The position numbers were made by a program, and so were the translations under genes. Shown piece after piece: positions 1 through 5,713 of a DNA stretch of 9,070 nucleotides (positions within the stretch are counted from its first letter, which is position 1; every line of letters begins with the position of its first letter). Below the pieces are notes generated by a model. The model was not told where the DNA came from, did not search any database, and saw nothing but the letters and a program-made list of their open reading frames with translations. Origin of the DNA: DASUSH01 sp050996575 (GTDB lineage Bacteria; Actinomycetota; Thermoleophilia; Solirubrobacterales; 70-9); the NCBI GenBank assembly GCA_050996575.1, contig JBPCRS010000139.1:1-9070 (forward strand), written 5' to 3'.

Positions 1-198
1 TGCCTGAGGCGGGGTCGAATCACCAGCGGTGACCGCCCAGAGGCTCCCGCGGGCGTAGAGGGCGGCGCTCGGGCAAACGCCGGTGCGTGCGCCGGGAGCG
101 GAGTTCGTGGAGCTAACCCGGTACGCATCAGCCGTCTAGTTCACTGATTCCTAATTGCCTGCACCGAAGAAACGGCGCCGCTGCTGCGCACGGCTCGA
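1..198. other. Intergenic left edge, no gene recognised
   Basis: I see no supportable gene here. The first plus-strand frame is open from base 1 to a TGA at 145-147, but its third-position GC is only moderate and the residues match nothing I know. A minus-strand frame from an ATG at 128-126 to the window edge is proline- and arginine-rich and looks like noise. The stretch contains an 11-base palindrome (GCGGTGACCGC, 26-36) and one copy of a direct repeat (134-160). It also holds the short 3' flank of the PHP gene, which is GC-rich and followed on the minus strand by a T-rich run (TTTCTT) without a convincing stem. I found no tRNA, SRP RNA, RNase P RNA or tmRNA signature. Confidence 0.5.
134..160. 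repeat. 27-base imperfect direct repeat, copy 1
   Basis: This copy matches bases 2455-2481 at 24 of 27 positions in the same orientation; the differences are at 140, 145 and 156. The shared core includes GATTCCTAAT. It lies 38 bases beyond the stop codon of the PHP gene, so the two copies bracket that gene. On the minus strand this copy ends in TAGACG, whereas the other ends in the -10-like TAGACT. Confidence 0.8.
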
Positions 199-2445
199 CT
201 ATCTCGCATCTCGGGTCTCGCAGCTCCGGCCGACCCGGTCGGCGCGTCCCACCGCCATGACGGCGTCCTCGCCCCGTCCACAGCGCACGCGATCGCGGCC
301 CCCGCCCGCGCGGAGCCTGTCGTCACCCGGGCCACCGCTGAGCTCGTCTCCGCCGGCTCCGCCGAGGAGCCGGTCGTTTCCGGCCTTGCCCCGTAGCCGG
401 TCGGGGCCGCCGCCGCCCTTCAGGCAATCGTCGCCGCGGCCACCGCGCATCCGGTCGGGGCCGGGGCCGCCCTTGCGGCACTTAGAGGCGCCGCCGCCGC
501 CATCGCCGCCCGGCCCGGCACCGCCGCCGCCAGAGCGCGGCTCGAGCCAGATCGGGCTGGTCACCGCCTCGATAGAAGCCCCGCCGTTCGCCGTGCGGTC
601 GACCTGCAGCCTGTAACGGCCGGGCTCAGTGGCCGAGAACTCGAAGCTGAACCGATCCCCGCTCGAGGGGACCTGGACGGTCCGGAAGGGCGAGCCGTCC
701 TTGAAAATCTGGGCCACGTACGCCCCGGGCCGCACGGCCCGCGCCTCGTCGAGGTTCAGAACCCTGGCGGTCACCTCCATCCGATCCGCGTGCATGACGT
801 CGCCGATCATCGCCGGGTCGCGCCTCCCGGACGGATCGGTCGCCTCGAGGCGGAGGTCAGGGCCGTCGGTCCCCCAGACCTTCACGTAGGTGTGCCGGGC
901 GAGGACGCCCTGCTGGATCCCCTCGGCCGAGAGCTCGTCGGCGAACACGTAGGTGTTCGCCTGCCCGATCGGCGACTGGGTCACCTGGCCCTCCCCCGAG
1001 GAGCGCTCCCCCGCGTTGTGGGAGTCGCTCACCCCCACTGCCGCGATCTTGTTGGCATTGCGACCGCCGGCGTCGATCGCGTCCTCGTAGAACCGGAGCG
1101 CCGTCACCGTGAAGGGATTCGGCCCGGGATTTCCCGGTATGTCCTGGAGACCGGCCGGGCCCGTGGCGACCTCGATCGCGTCCACCTTCGAGTAGTCAGT
1201 CTCCGCATCGGAGTAGTCCCAGGGGCATCCTCGGCAAAGCGAGTCGAACAGCGGCACCTCCGAGGGGAAGATCGTCGGGTGGTTGATCTGCGTGAACCCG
1301 GGTTCGCCGGTGCGCCCGTGGACGAAGTCGAAGATCTCGCTCGGCGGCCGCGGTCCACGCAGCTCCGCGACGCTCCCGGCCGAGTCGTCCCACCGGTGGA
1401 TCACGCTCGTGCGGTAGTCCACCTGCGCGGTGATCCCGTGCGCGACGGTGTGACCGCGGTAGGTGATGATCTCTGCGCTGGGGACGATGAGCTTCCCGGG
1501 ATAGAGCGGCTGGAAGCGCCCGATCTCGCCCCATTGCGCACCGCCGACGTAGTCGGAGAGCGTGACGAAGTCGAGACCCGCTCCGGGCTTCGAGGCCTCG
1601 GCGTCGCACACCGCCCCCAGGGCGGGGTCGGGGCAGAACGAGTATCCGAACACCTCCTCCAGCGGAGCGTCCTTGAGTGCGGAGTGCTCACCGTGGACGT
1701 GCAGATCGCCGGCGTACCAACCCTCGCGTGCCTGCGCCGGGCTCGGGTCATAGGGACAGCGACCACCCGCCGCGCATGGAGTCGTCTCGTAGGGCTCGTT
1801 CGCGAACTCGGCACCGGTCAGGAAATCCACCTCTACCCGCCACGCCACTCGCCCGTCGAGGTCGCCCTCGGCCTGGGATGCAACGCTCGCCACGCCGAGC
1901 TCGGCCGCCCACTCGCCTGCTTCGATCGCGCCGGGCAGGAACGCTCGGGTGGTCGTACCGTTCACGGCCTCCGCGCCATCCGAGGAGAGCGTCACGTCGG
2001 GGTGGGTCGAGCCGCCCCACCCGCGGAACTCCGGCTGCCCCCAGGGCCGGCCGGCATCGGAGCGCGGCTCGTACAGGCCGAGGTCGAGCGTATGGCGGAT
2101 CTGCGCGCTCGTCGGCAGGTCGGGCGCGTCGTAGCAGTACTTGACGCGGAGGCCCGTGACGGGATCCGCGCCGACCGATGCGGGGACGTCGAAGGGCACC
2201 ATCACGTACGACTTCTCGAGCCCGGCACCGAACTCGCCGTCGATCACCCGGTCGGGATTCGGCATCGGCGCGCCGCGGCATGGGCCGGCGAGGGCGGCGA
2301 ACGCCGGCTCCGGCCCCACCGCGACGGGGACGAGGCCGCCCCCGTCGATCGCGAGCGCCGGCGGCAGCGCGGCGAGCGCGAGCAGGGCGAGCACGACCGC
2401 CCCACCGCGGCCGATCGGAGACTTGCGCGAATCCCGCTCGGACAC
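199..2445 (-). CDS. Secreted PHP-domain metallohydrolase with RTX-like calcium-binding tail
   Basis: The 748-residue protein starts with a GTG. Residues 1-15 are charged and 16-32 are hydrophobic, ending in a plausible signal-peptidase site (ALA-ID, about 32/33), so Sec export is likely. Residues about 60-235 are probably a beta-rich accessory region. The PHP-type metal-dependent hydrolase domain spans about 243-520. Its likely ligands are H249 and H251 in GDLHVHGEH, D298, E325, H332 in YRGHTVAHG, H389 in QINHP, and D474/H476 in VSDSHN. The usual His of the second PHP motif is Tyr299 here. Another beta-like stretch follows (about 525-636), then a Gly-rich linker (639-653). About 656-728 holds degenerate GGxGxDxL repeats, and the tail has a CE motif as in other actinobacterial RTX-like proteins. 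The substrate cannot be told: PHP enzymes act on phosphoesters or, in the CehA/McbA group, other esters. The gene stands alone, 36 bases from the next minus-strand gene. Gene boundaries and domain class are secure, the activity is not. Confidence 0.85.
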   Translation of the reverse strand: MSERDSRKSPIGRGGAVVLALLALAALPPALAIDGGGLVPVAVGPEPAFAALAGPCRGAPMPNPDRVIDGEFGAGLEKSYVMVPFDVPASVGADPVTGLRVKYCYDAPDLPTSAQIRHTLDLGLYEPRSDAGRPWGQPEFRGWGGSTHPDVTLSSDGAEAVNGTTTRAFLPGAIEAGEWAAELGVASVASQAEGDLDGRVAWRVEVDFLTGAEFANEPYETTPCAAGGRCPYDPSPAQAREGWYAGDLHVHGEHSALKDAPLEEVFGYSFCPDPALGAVCDAEASKPGAGLDFVTLSDYVGGAQWGEIGRFQPLYPGKLIVPSAEIITYRGHTVAHGITAQVDYRTSVIHRWDDSAGSVAELRGPRPPSEIFDFVHGRTGEPGFTQINHPTIFPSEVPLFDSLCRGCPWDYSDAETDYSKVDAIEVATGPAGLQDIPGNPGPNPFTVTALRFYEDAIDAGGRNANKIAAVGVSDSHNAGERSSGEGQVTQSPIGQANTYVFADELSAEGIQQGVLARHTYVKVWGTDGPDLRLEATDPSGRRDPAMIGDVMHADRMEVTARVLNLDEARAVRPGAYVAQIFKDGSPFRTVQVPSSGDRFSFEFSATEPGRYRLQVDRTANGGASIEAVTSPIWLEPRSGGGGAGPGGDGGGGASKCRKGGPGPDRMRGGRGDDCLKGGGGPDRLRGKAGNDRLLGGAGGDELSGGPGDDRLRAGGGRDRVRCGRGEDAVMAVGRADRVGRSCETRDAR
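262..534 (-). repeat. Coding repeats: Gly-rich linker and RTX-like nonapeptide array
   Basis: This is the 3' part of the PHP gene. Bases 487-534 encode a Gly-rich linker, and about 262-483 encode roughly eight degenerate nine-residue units of the GGxGxDxLx type (for example GGAGGDELS and GGPGDDRLR). In the hemolysin-type family such units bind calcium in a parallel beta-roll. Arg is unusually frequent here at positions that vary in the consensus. I see no type I secretion genes, and the N-terminal signal peptide points to Sec export, so the array more likely folds or stabilises the protein outside the cell. Confidence 0.75.
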
Positions 2446-2453
2446 CGCGCCGG

Positions 2454-2459
2454 AGTCTA
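2454..2459 (-). promoter_or_regulatory. -10-like TAGACT before the PHP gene
   Basis: Read on the minus strand, TAGACT fits the actinobacterial TANNNT -10 box. It ends 8 bases before the GTG start, so the transcript would begin at or next to the start codon. No Shine-Dalgarno sequence is visible. The box overlaps the right copy of the 27-base direct repeat. No clear -35 was found, so this is a weak prediction. Confidence 0.35.
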
Positions 2460-2481
2460 GGTCACCGATTCCTAATCGCCT
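2455..2481. repeat. 27-base imperfect direct repeat, copy 2
   Basis: This is the partner of 134-160 (24 of 27 identical). It fills most of the 36-base gap between the PHP gene start and the stop codon of the membrane methyltransferase gene. On the minus strand it carries TTAGGAATCGGTGA and runs into the -10-like TAGACT, so it may be part of the PHP gene promoter. Confidence 0.8.
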
Positions 2482-3090
2482 CTAGGAAGCGATCCGGCCG
2501 ATGCCGGGCAGAAAGCGGCCGACGCGGGCGGCGTACTCGGCGTAGGCGTCGCCGTGGACCGCGAGCAGGTAGGGCTCCTCGGTCAGCCGGGTCTGCATCT
2601 CCAGGGCGACGATCAGCAGGACCACAGCGCCAAAGGAAACAGGGTTGGGGTTGAGCAGCGCAATCCCTGTCAGCGTCGGGATCATCGCCGAGTAGATCGG
2701 GTTGCGGACGATCGCGAACGGGCCGTCGGTGACCAGCTCGGTGCGCTCCGACTCGTCGACACCGACCCGCCAGGAAGCGCCCATCGCAAGCTGGGCGGCG
2801 AGCGTCGCGAGCAGGCCGATCGCGTAGAGGAGGATGCCCGCGACTTGGACTGTGGCCGTGTCCAGATCCTCGTAGGGATCGAGCACGCCGGCGAGATCGA
2901 GGATCGGCGCGGCGACACCGGCGGCGATCGCGAGCCCGAAGACGACACCGCCGAGCCACTCGGCCGAGCCGATCCGCCCGCTCGCGCCGATCAGCCCGGT
3001 CGACCCGGTGCGGCGGTATTGCAGGTAGGCCCGCCCACAGATCGCGAGCGCGCCGAAGATCAGCCAGAGGACGAGGGCGAGCTCAGCCAT
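2482..3090 (-). CDS. Isoprenylcysteine carboxyl methyltransferase family membrane protein
   Basis: This 202-residue protein has about five hydrophobic segments (roughly 2-18, 46-64, 81-101, 132-146 and 149-166). The family signature is clear: GASWRVGVD (104-112), then a long motif at 119-136 containing DGPFAIVRNPIYS. A C-terminal block (171-198) contains EEPYL and HGDAYAEYA and ends in RFLPGIG. In ICMT and phospholipid methyltransferase relatives these parts bind S-adenosylmethionine at the membrane face. Bacteria generally lack prenylated CaaX proteins, so the true substrate is unknown; a lipid or isoprenoid acid is possible. The ATG lies 24 bases from the divergent kinase gene and has no Shine-Dalgarno sequence. 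Family assignment is strong, substrate open. Confidence 0.88.
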   Translation of the reverse strand: MAELALVLWLIFGALAICGRAYLQYRRTGSTGLIGASGRIGSAEWLGGVVFGLAIAAGVAAPILDLAGVLDPYEDLDTATVQVAGILLYAIGLLATLAAQLAMGASWRVGVDESERTELVTDGPFAIVRNPIYSAMIPTLTGIALLNPNPVSFGAVVLLIVALEMQTRLTEEPYLLAVHGDAYAEYAARVGRFLPGIGRIAS

Positions 3091-3097
3091 CGCGCTG

Positions 3098-3103
3098 AGA
3101 CTA
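3098..3103 (-). promoter_or_regulatory. -10-like TAGTCT for the membrane methyltransferase
   Basis: On the minus strand TAGTCT fits TANNNT and ends exactly 7 bases before the ATG at 3090, the spacing expected for a leaderless transcript. It overlaps the oppositely directed -10-like box at 3102-3107. Confidence 0.45.
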
Positions 3104-3107
3104 TTCT
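3102..3107 (+). promoter_or_regulatory. -10-like TATTCT for the kinase-DUF6285 pair
   Basis: TATTCT fits TANNNT and ends 7 bases before the GTG at 3115. The arrangement mirrors the minus-strand box at 3098-3103. There is no Shine-Dalgarno sequence, so leaderless initiation is the likely mode. No clear -35 was found. Confidence 0.45.
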
Positions 3108-3114
3108 CGCGGCG

Positions 3115-4092
3115 GTGGCTGAGCCCCCTGACCCTGCGGCGGTTCGCGAACTCCTCGGTGAGGCGCTAGCCGAGGACCCCGGGGTGCTCGAGCTTGAGGA
3201 CGTACCGGGCGGCGCATCTCGCCAGACCTACCTGGTCGTCGGTGAGGGCGGTCGCTGGGTCCTGCGCCGCGACCCGCCCGGCGCCGAGTCGTTCTCGCCC
3301 CTCGGCGCGGAGGTCGAGGTCAACCGCGCCGCGGCGGCGGCCGGTGTGCCCGTGCCGAGGATCGTCGCCTTCGAGCCGGCCGGCGGGCGCCTCGACTCGG
3401 CAGGGTTCTTGATGGACTACCTCGAGGGAACATCGGTCGCGCCGCGGGTGCTTCGCCGCGACGAGCTCGCCACTGCGCGCGAGCGGGTTCCCGGCCAGTT
3501 GGCGCAGGCGCTGGCGCGAATCCACTCGCTCGATCCGGGCGATCTGCCTTTGCTGCCCGCCGTCGACGGCGACCCGGCGCTCGCCGCGTGCGAGTTCTGG
3601 GAGCAAGCGCTCGACGATGTCGGCGAGCCGCTGCCTGCGGTCGAGGCGGGCCTGCGCTGGCTGCGGCTCAACCCGCCGCCGCCGGTTGCGGAGCCTCGGC
3701 TTGTTCACGGTGACTTCCGGCTCGGCAACTTCATCGTCAACGGCGATGGCCTCGTTGCCGTGATCGACTGGGAACTCTGCCACGACGGCGATCCGGCCGA
3801 GGACATCGGCTGGCTCTGCATCCGCTCGTGGCGCTTCGGCAACGACGATCGCCCGGTCGCCGGACTCGGCGCGCTCGACGAATTCCTCGCCGCCTACGAG
3901 GCGGCAGGCGGCGTCAGGCCGGAACCCGAGCGGCTGCGCTGGTGGGAGGCGCTGGGCAACGCGAAGTGGGCGGTGATCTGCGCCCGCCAGGCCGCCGACC
4001 ACCTCTCCGGCCGCCGCCCAAGCGCGGAGCTCGCCTCGCTCGGCCGGCGAATCTGCGAGCCCGAGTGGGACCTGCTCGAGCTCGTCGGCTGA
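3115..4092 (+). CDS. Phosphotransferase family protein (APH fold, ACAD10-like)
   Basis: The reading frame stays open far upstream, but similarity begins around PGGASRQTYLV (31-41), and the GTG at 3115 gives a normal 325-residue protein without overlapping the divergent gene. The fold is that of aminoglycoside phosphotransferases. The N-lobe carries WVLRRDPP (48-55). The catalytic Brenner motif is HGDFRLGNF (198-206, with D200 as base and N205 as metal ligand), and the second metal aspartate D218 lies in VIDWE. This subgroup resembles the kinase domain of ACAD10, which phosphorylates hydroxylated acyl-CoA in 4-hydroxy acid breakdown. The partner DUF6285 gene supports that link, since the two often sit beside acyl-CoA dehydrogenase genes. 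No dehydrogenase is present here. Antibiotic resistance is unlikely. Confidence 0.87.
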   Translation: MAEPPDPAAVRELLGEALAEDPGVLELEDVPGGASRQTYLVVGEGGRWVLRRDPPGAESFSPLGAEVEVNRAAAAAGVPVPRIVAFEPAGGRLDSAGFLMDYLEGTSVAPRVLRRDELATARERVPGQLAQALARIHSLDPGDLPLLPAVDGDPALAACEFWEQALDDVGEPLPAVEAGLRWLRLNPPPPVAEPRLVHGDFRLGNFIVNGDGLVAVIDWELCHDGDPAEDIGWLCIRSWRFGNDDRPVAGLGALDEFLAAYEAAGGVRPEPERLRWWEALGNAKWAVICARQAADHLSGRRPSAELASLGRRICEPEWDLLELVG

Positions 4093-4472
4093 TGCAGGAC
4101 CGCCCGACAGCTCCCGAGCTACTCGACGCGCTCGCCGCGCACCTCTTCACCGAGGTCCGCGAGTGGGTGCCGCGCGAGCGGACGTTTCAGGTCCTCGTCG
4201 CGGCCAATCTCTGCGCGATGATCGCGCGCGAGATTCGTGCCGGGGTGGAGCCGTCGCAGGCCGACGTAGCGCTCTTTCGTTCGCTCCTAGGCAAGGAGGG
4301 CGAGGTGCCGCCGCCCGAGCAGGCCGAGGCCGAGGCGCGCGCGGCCGCGGCCGAGCTTTCGGCGGCGATACGGGCCGGAGAGCTCGACGCTGACCTCGCG
4401 TCTGTGGCCGCCGGCCTCCATGACCACGTACGCCGCAAGCTCGAGATCGCCCGACCGGGCTACTCGGCCTGA
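4092..4472 (+). CDS. DUF6285 domain protein
   Basis: This small protein has 126 residues and starts within the stop codon of the kinase gene (TGATG, one shared base), so translation is coupled. It looks wholly helical and soluble, rich in Ala and Glu, with a typical opening (RPTAPELLDALAAHL) and a central AANLCAMIAREI segment. From memory it matches DUF6285, a family of unknown function almost always found next to ACAD10-like phosphotransferases. No catalytic motif is visible. A role as partner or regulator of the kinase is inference from gene pairing only. Confidence 0.8.
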   Translation: MQDRPTAPELLDALAAHLFTEVREWVPRERTFQVLVAANLCAMIAREIRAGVEPSQADVALFRSLLGKEGEVPPPEQAEAEARAAAAELSAAIRAGELDADLASVAAGLHDHVRRKLEIARPGYSA

Positions 4473-4485
4473 CGAACGCGGTGGC

Positions 4486-4526
4486 TGTCCCGGATTGGTG
4501 TCGTCTGACGACACTGGGATGGGACA
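4486..4526. terminator. Palindromic hairpin at convergent junction, probable bidirectional terminator
   Basis: A perfect 17-base palindrome, GTGTCGTCTGACGACAC (4498-4514), sits inside an outer pair TGTCCC (4486-4491) / GGGACA (4521-4526). The two stems are separated by a 6 by 6 internal mismatch. GGTGTC (4497-4502) can pair alternatively with GACACC (4523-4528). The element lies between two convergent stop codons, 13 bases after one and 16 before the other. There is no T-run, as is common for high-GC terminators. The almost perfect dyad could also be a protein-binding site or a member of a dispersed palindrome family. Confidence 0.6.
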
Positions 4527-4542
4527 CCCCACGGATAGCGGC

Positions 4543-5106
4543 TCAGTCGTAGCTCGCCCGCACGACGGCAAGGTCACCGGCCTCCCAGACGACCTCGCCG
4601 CCGCACCACTCGGCGACGTCGGTGAGCGGGGACGGGAAGTCGTGCTCGGGGCTGAGCGGGGTGACCTGCTCGTCCGCCAGAAAGACATCGCCAATGACGA
4701 GCGAGCGCGACTGCTCGCGGACGCGGCGGAAGAGGTCGCGCTTGCCGTCGTCGGTCAGGTGATGGACGGAAAGGACCGAGAGGACGAGGTCCCAGGGCCC
4801 GTCGGGAAGCGGATCCTCCATCCGCGCGAGGCGAACGTCGACGCCAAGCTCGCGGGCGCGGAAGGCCATCTCGGGGCTGGCGTCGAGGCCGGTAACGGCA
4901 GCATCGGGATATCGATCGAGCAGGCGCCGGGTCGAATGGCCAGTTCCGATCCCGAGCTCGAGCACGTTCGCCGGGGCGAACGGGATCGCCCCGACGGCGT
5001 GACCCTGGAGCTCGTCGAAGTGCGGTACCTCGGCGTGCATCATCTCGAGGTAGGTGTCGGGATCCCAGTGGAACTGACCGCGCGCCTGTCGCTGTGGTTC
5101 AGCCAT
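4543..5106 (-). CDS. Class I SAM-dependent methyltransferase
   Basis: The 187-residue soluble protein begins with a conserved lead (FHWDPDTYLEMMHAEVPHFD, 12-31). Next comes SAM-binding motif I, VLELGIGTGHSTRRLL (48-63), and the acidic ribose-binding strand TGLDASPEM (72-80). WDLVLSVLSVHHL (105-117) corresponds to motif IV. It is a Rossmann-fold methyltransferase of the common small-molecule type; the substrate cannot be read from the sequence. It is slightly short for the family, ending soon after the last beta strands. Its ATG lies 82 bases from the divergent yceD start. It converges on the DUF6285 gene across a palindromic hairpin. The family is certain, the role unknown. Confidence 0.87.
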   Translation of the reverse strand: MAEPQRQARGQFHWDPDTYLEMMHAEVPHFDELQGHAVGAIPFAPANVLELGIGTGHSTRRLLDRYPDAAVTGLDASPEMAFRARELGVDVRLARMEDPLPDGPWDLVLSVLSVHHLTDDGKRDLFRRVREQSRSLVIGDVFLADEQVTPLSPEHDFPSPLTDVAEWCGGEVVWEAGDLAVVRASYD

Positions 5107-5112
5107 TACGGT
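5107..5112 (+). promoter_or_regulatory. -10-like TACGGT before the yceD leader ORF
   Basis: TACGGT fits TANNNT and ends 8 bases before the ATG at 5121, so a leaderless transcript starting at the small leader ORF is plausible. It directly abuts the start codon of the divergent methyltransferase gene. No -35 is recognised, so confidence is low. Confidence 0.3.
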
Positions 5113-5120
5113 TGGCCAGT

Positions 5121-5192
5121 ATGAAGATCGCCGAATCCTCCCAACGAGGGGGACGCGCCCGAGTCCGGCTCGATCGCATCTGCATGCGATGA
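5121..5192 (+). CDS. Possible 23-codon leader ORF coupled to yceD
   Basis: An ATG at 5121 opens 23 codons, beginning MKIAESSQRGG and ending RICMR. Its TGA (5190-5192) overlaps the yceD ATG in the ATGA arrangement that is typical of translational coupling in this window. A -10-like box lies 8 bases upstream. The peptide is basic (seven Arg, one Lys) and matches no family I know. Third-position GC is intermediate, so coding use is not proven. It fills nearly the whole gap before yceD and ends inside a hairpin containing the yceD start codon. Confidence 0.35.
   Translation: MKIAESSQRGGRARVRLDRICMR
5173..5190 (+). promoter_or_regulatory. Hairpin containing the yceD start codon
   Basis: ATCGCAT (5173-5179) and ATGCGAT (5184-5190) are exact inverted repeats around a CTGC loop. 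The 3' arm contains the first two bases of the yceD ATG (5189-5191). Folded RNA would hide the start, and a ribosome finishing the leader ORF would open it. No Shine-Dalgarno sequence precedes yceD, and no other in-frame ATG, GTG or TTG start exists between 5117 and 5189. Confidence 0.45.
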
Positions 5193-5713
5193 CCGAGACG
5201 CCGCCGACAACGTTCGACGTCGGCCGGCTGGCACTCTCGCCGGGTGAGGCGCGCAGGCTCGATCTCGCCGTCGACCCCGGAGTTTTCGAGCTCGGTGGCC
5301 AGACCTACACGCCGACCGATCGGCCGACCGTCGCCCGGCTCGACGTCTCGAGAACCGCTGCCGGCCACGCATTCCGGCTTCGCTTCGGGACCGACCTCGA
5401 GGGGACCTGCGTCGCCTGTCTCGAACCCGCTCGCCGGCGGGTTGAGGTCGATGCGCGCGAGGTCGACCAGCCGGGCAGCGACGACGAGGAGCTCGAGAGC
5501 CCCTACGTCGACGGCGACGAGCTCCTGCTCTCCGACTGGGTCCGCGACGCCCTCGTCCTCGCGATGCCGCTGCGGTTTCTCTGCCGCGAGGACTGCGTCG
5601 GGCTCTGCTCTGTCTGCGGCAAGTCGCTCAATGACACCGATCCCGCCGACCACGACCACGGCTCCGAGCCCGACCCGCGCTGGGCAAAGCTCCGCGAGCT
5701 CGAGCTCGAATGA
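5189..5713 (+). CDS. yceD: DUF177 (YceD) protein, 23S rRNA accumulation factor
   Basis: This 174-residue protein is a full-length DUF177 member. In E. coli and plants, YceD relatives are needed for normal 23S rRNA accumulation, and the gene is classically adjacent to rpmF. Visible signatures are GTCVACLEP (72-80, with C74 and C77), then DWVRDALVLAMPLRFLC (116-132), and a cysteine cluster CREDCVGLCSVCGKSLN (132-148; C132, C136, C140 and C143) able to bind zinc. A short acidic, His-containing tail follows (DPADHDHGSEPD). The stop overlaps the next start by 4 bases (ATGA). Family and genomic context agree, so the call is firm; the molecular mechanism is poorly known. Confidence 0.9.
   Translation: MTETPPTTFDVGRLALSPGEARRLDLAVDPGVFELGGQTYTPTDRPTVARLDVSRTAAGHAFRLRFGTDLEGTCVACLEPARRRVEVDAREVDQPGSDDEELESPYVDGDELLLSDWVRDALVLAMPLRFLCREDCVGLCSVCGKSLNDTDPADHDHGSEPDPRWAKLRELELE

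Noticed and set aside
1..147. Possible 3' end of a plus-strand gene entering from the left
   Set aside because: The frame is open for 48 codons but its third-position GC is only moderate and the residues resemble no known protein end.
790..2460. A 556-codon plus-strand open frame opposite the PHP gene
   Set aside because: The opposite frame encodes a complete signal peptide, PHP motifs and RTX repeats; this frame is Arg- and Val-rich without motifs, a usual GC-rich antisense shadow.
134..2481. Mobile element bounded by the direct repeats
   Set aside because: There is no transposase, integrase or terminal inverted repeat, and base composition does not visibly differ inside; only the repeat itself is reported.
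2554..3114. Upstream extension of the kinase reading frame
   Set aside because: It lies antisense to the membrane methyltransferase, has no family similarity, and a suitable GTG with a -10-like box exists at 3115.
3166..4002. A 278-codon minus-strand open frame across the kinase gene
   Set aside because: It mirrors a gene with an intact catalytic motif and contains no recognisable domain.
3115..4092. Aminoglycoside resistance gene
   Set aside because: The fold is shared, but the RRDPP-type N-lobe and the DUF6285 partner point to the ACAD10-like metabolic subgroup.
5118..5144. Minus-strand promoter TTGGGA / CATACT for the small methyltransferase
   Set aside because: The spacer is only 15 bases and neither hexamer is a close match, so it is not listed as a feature.
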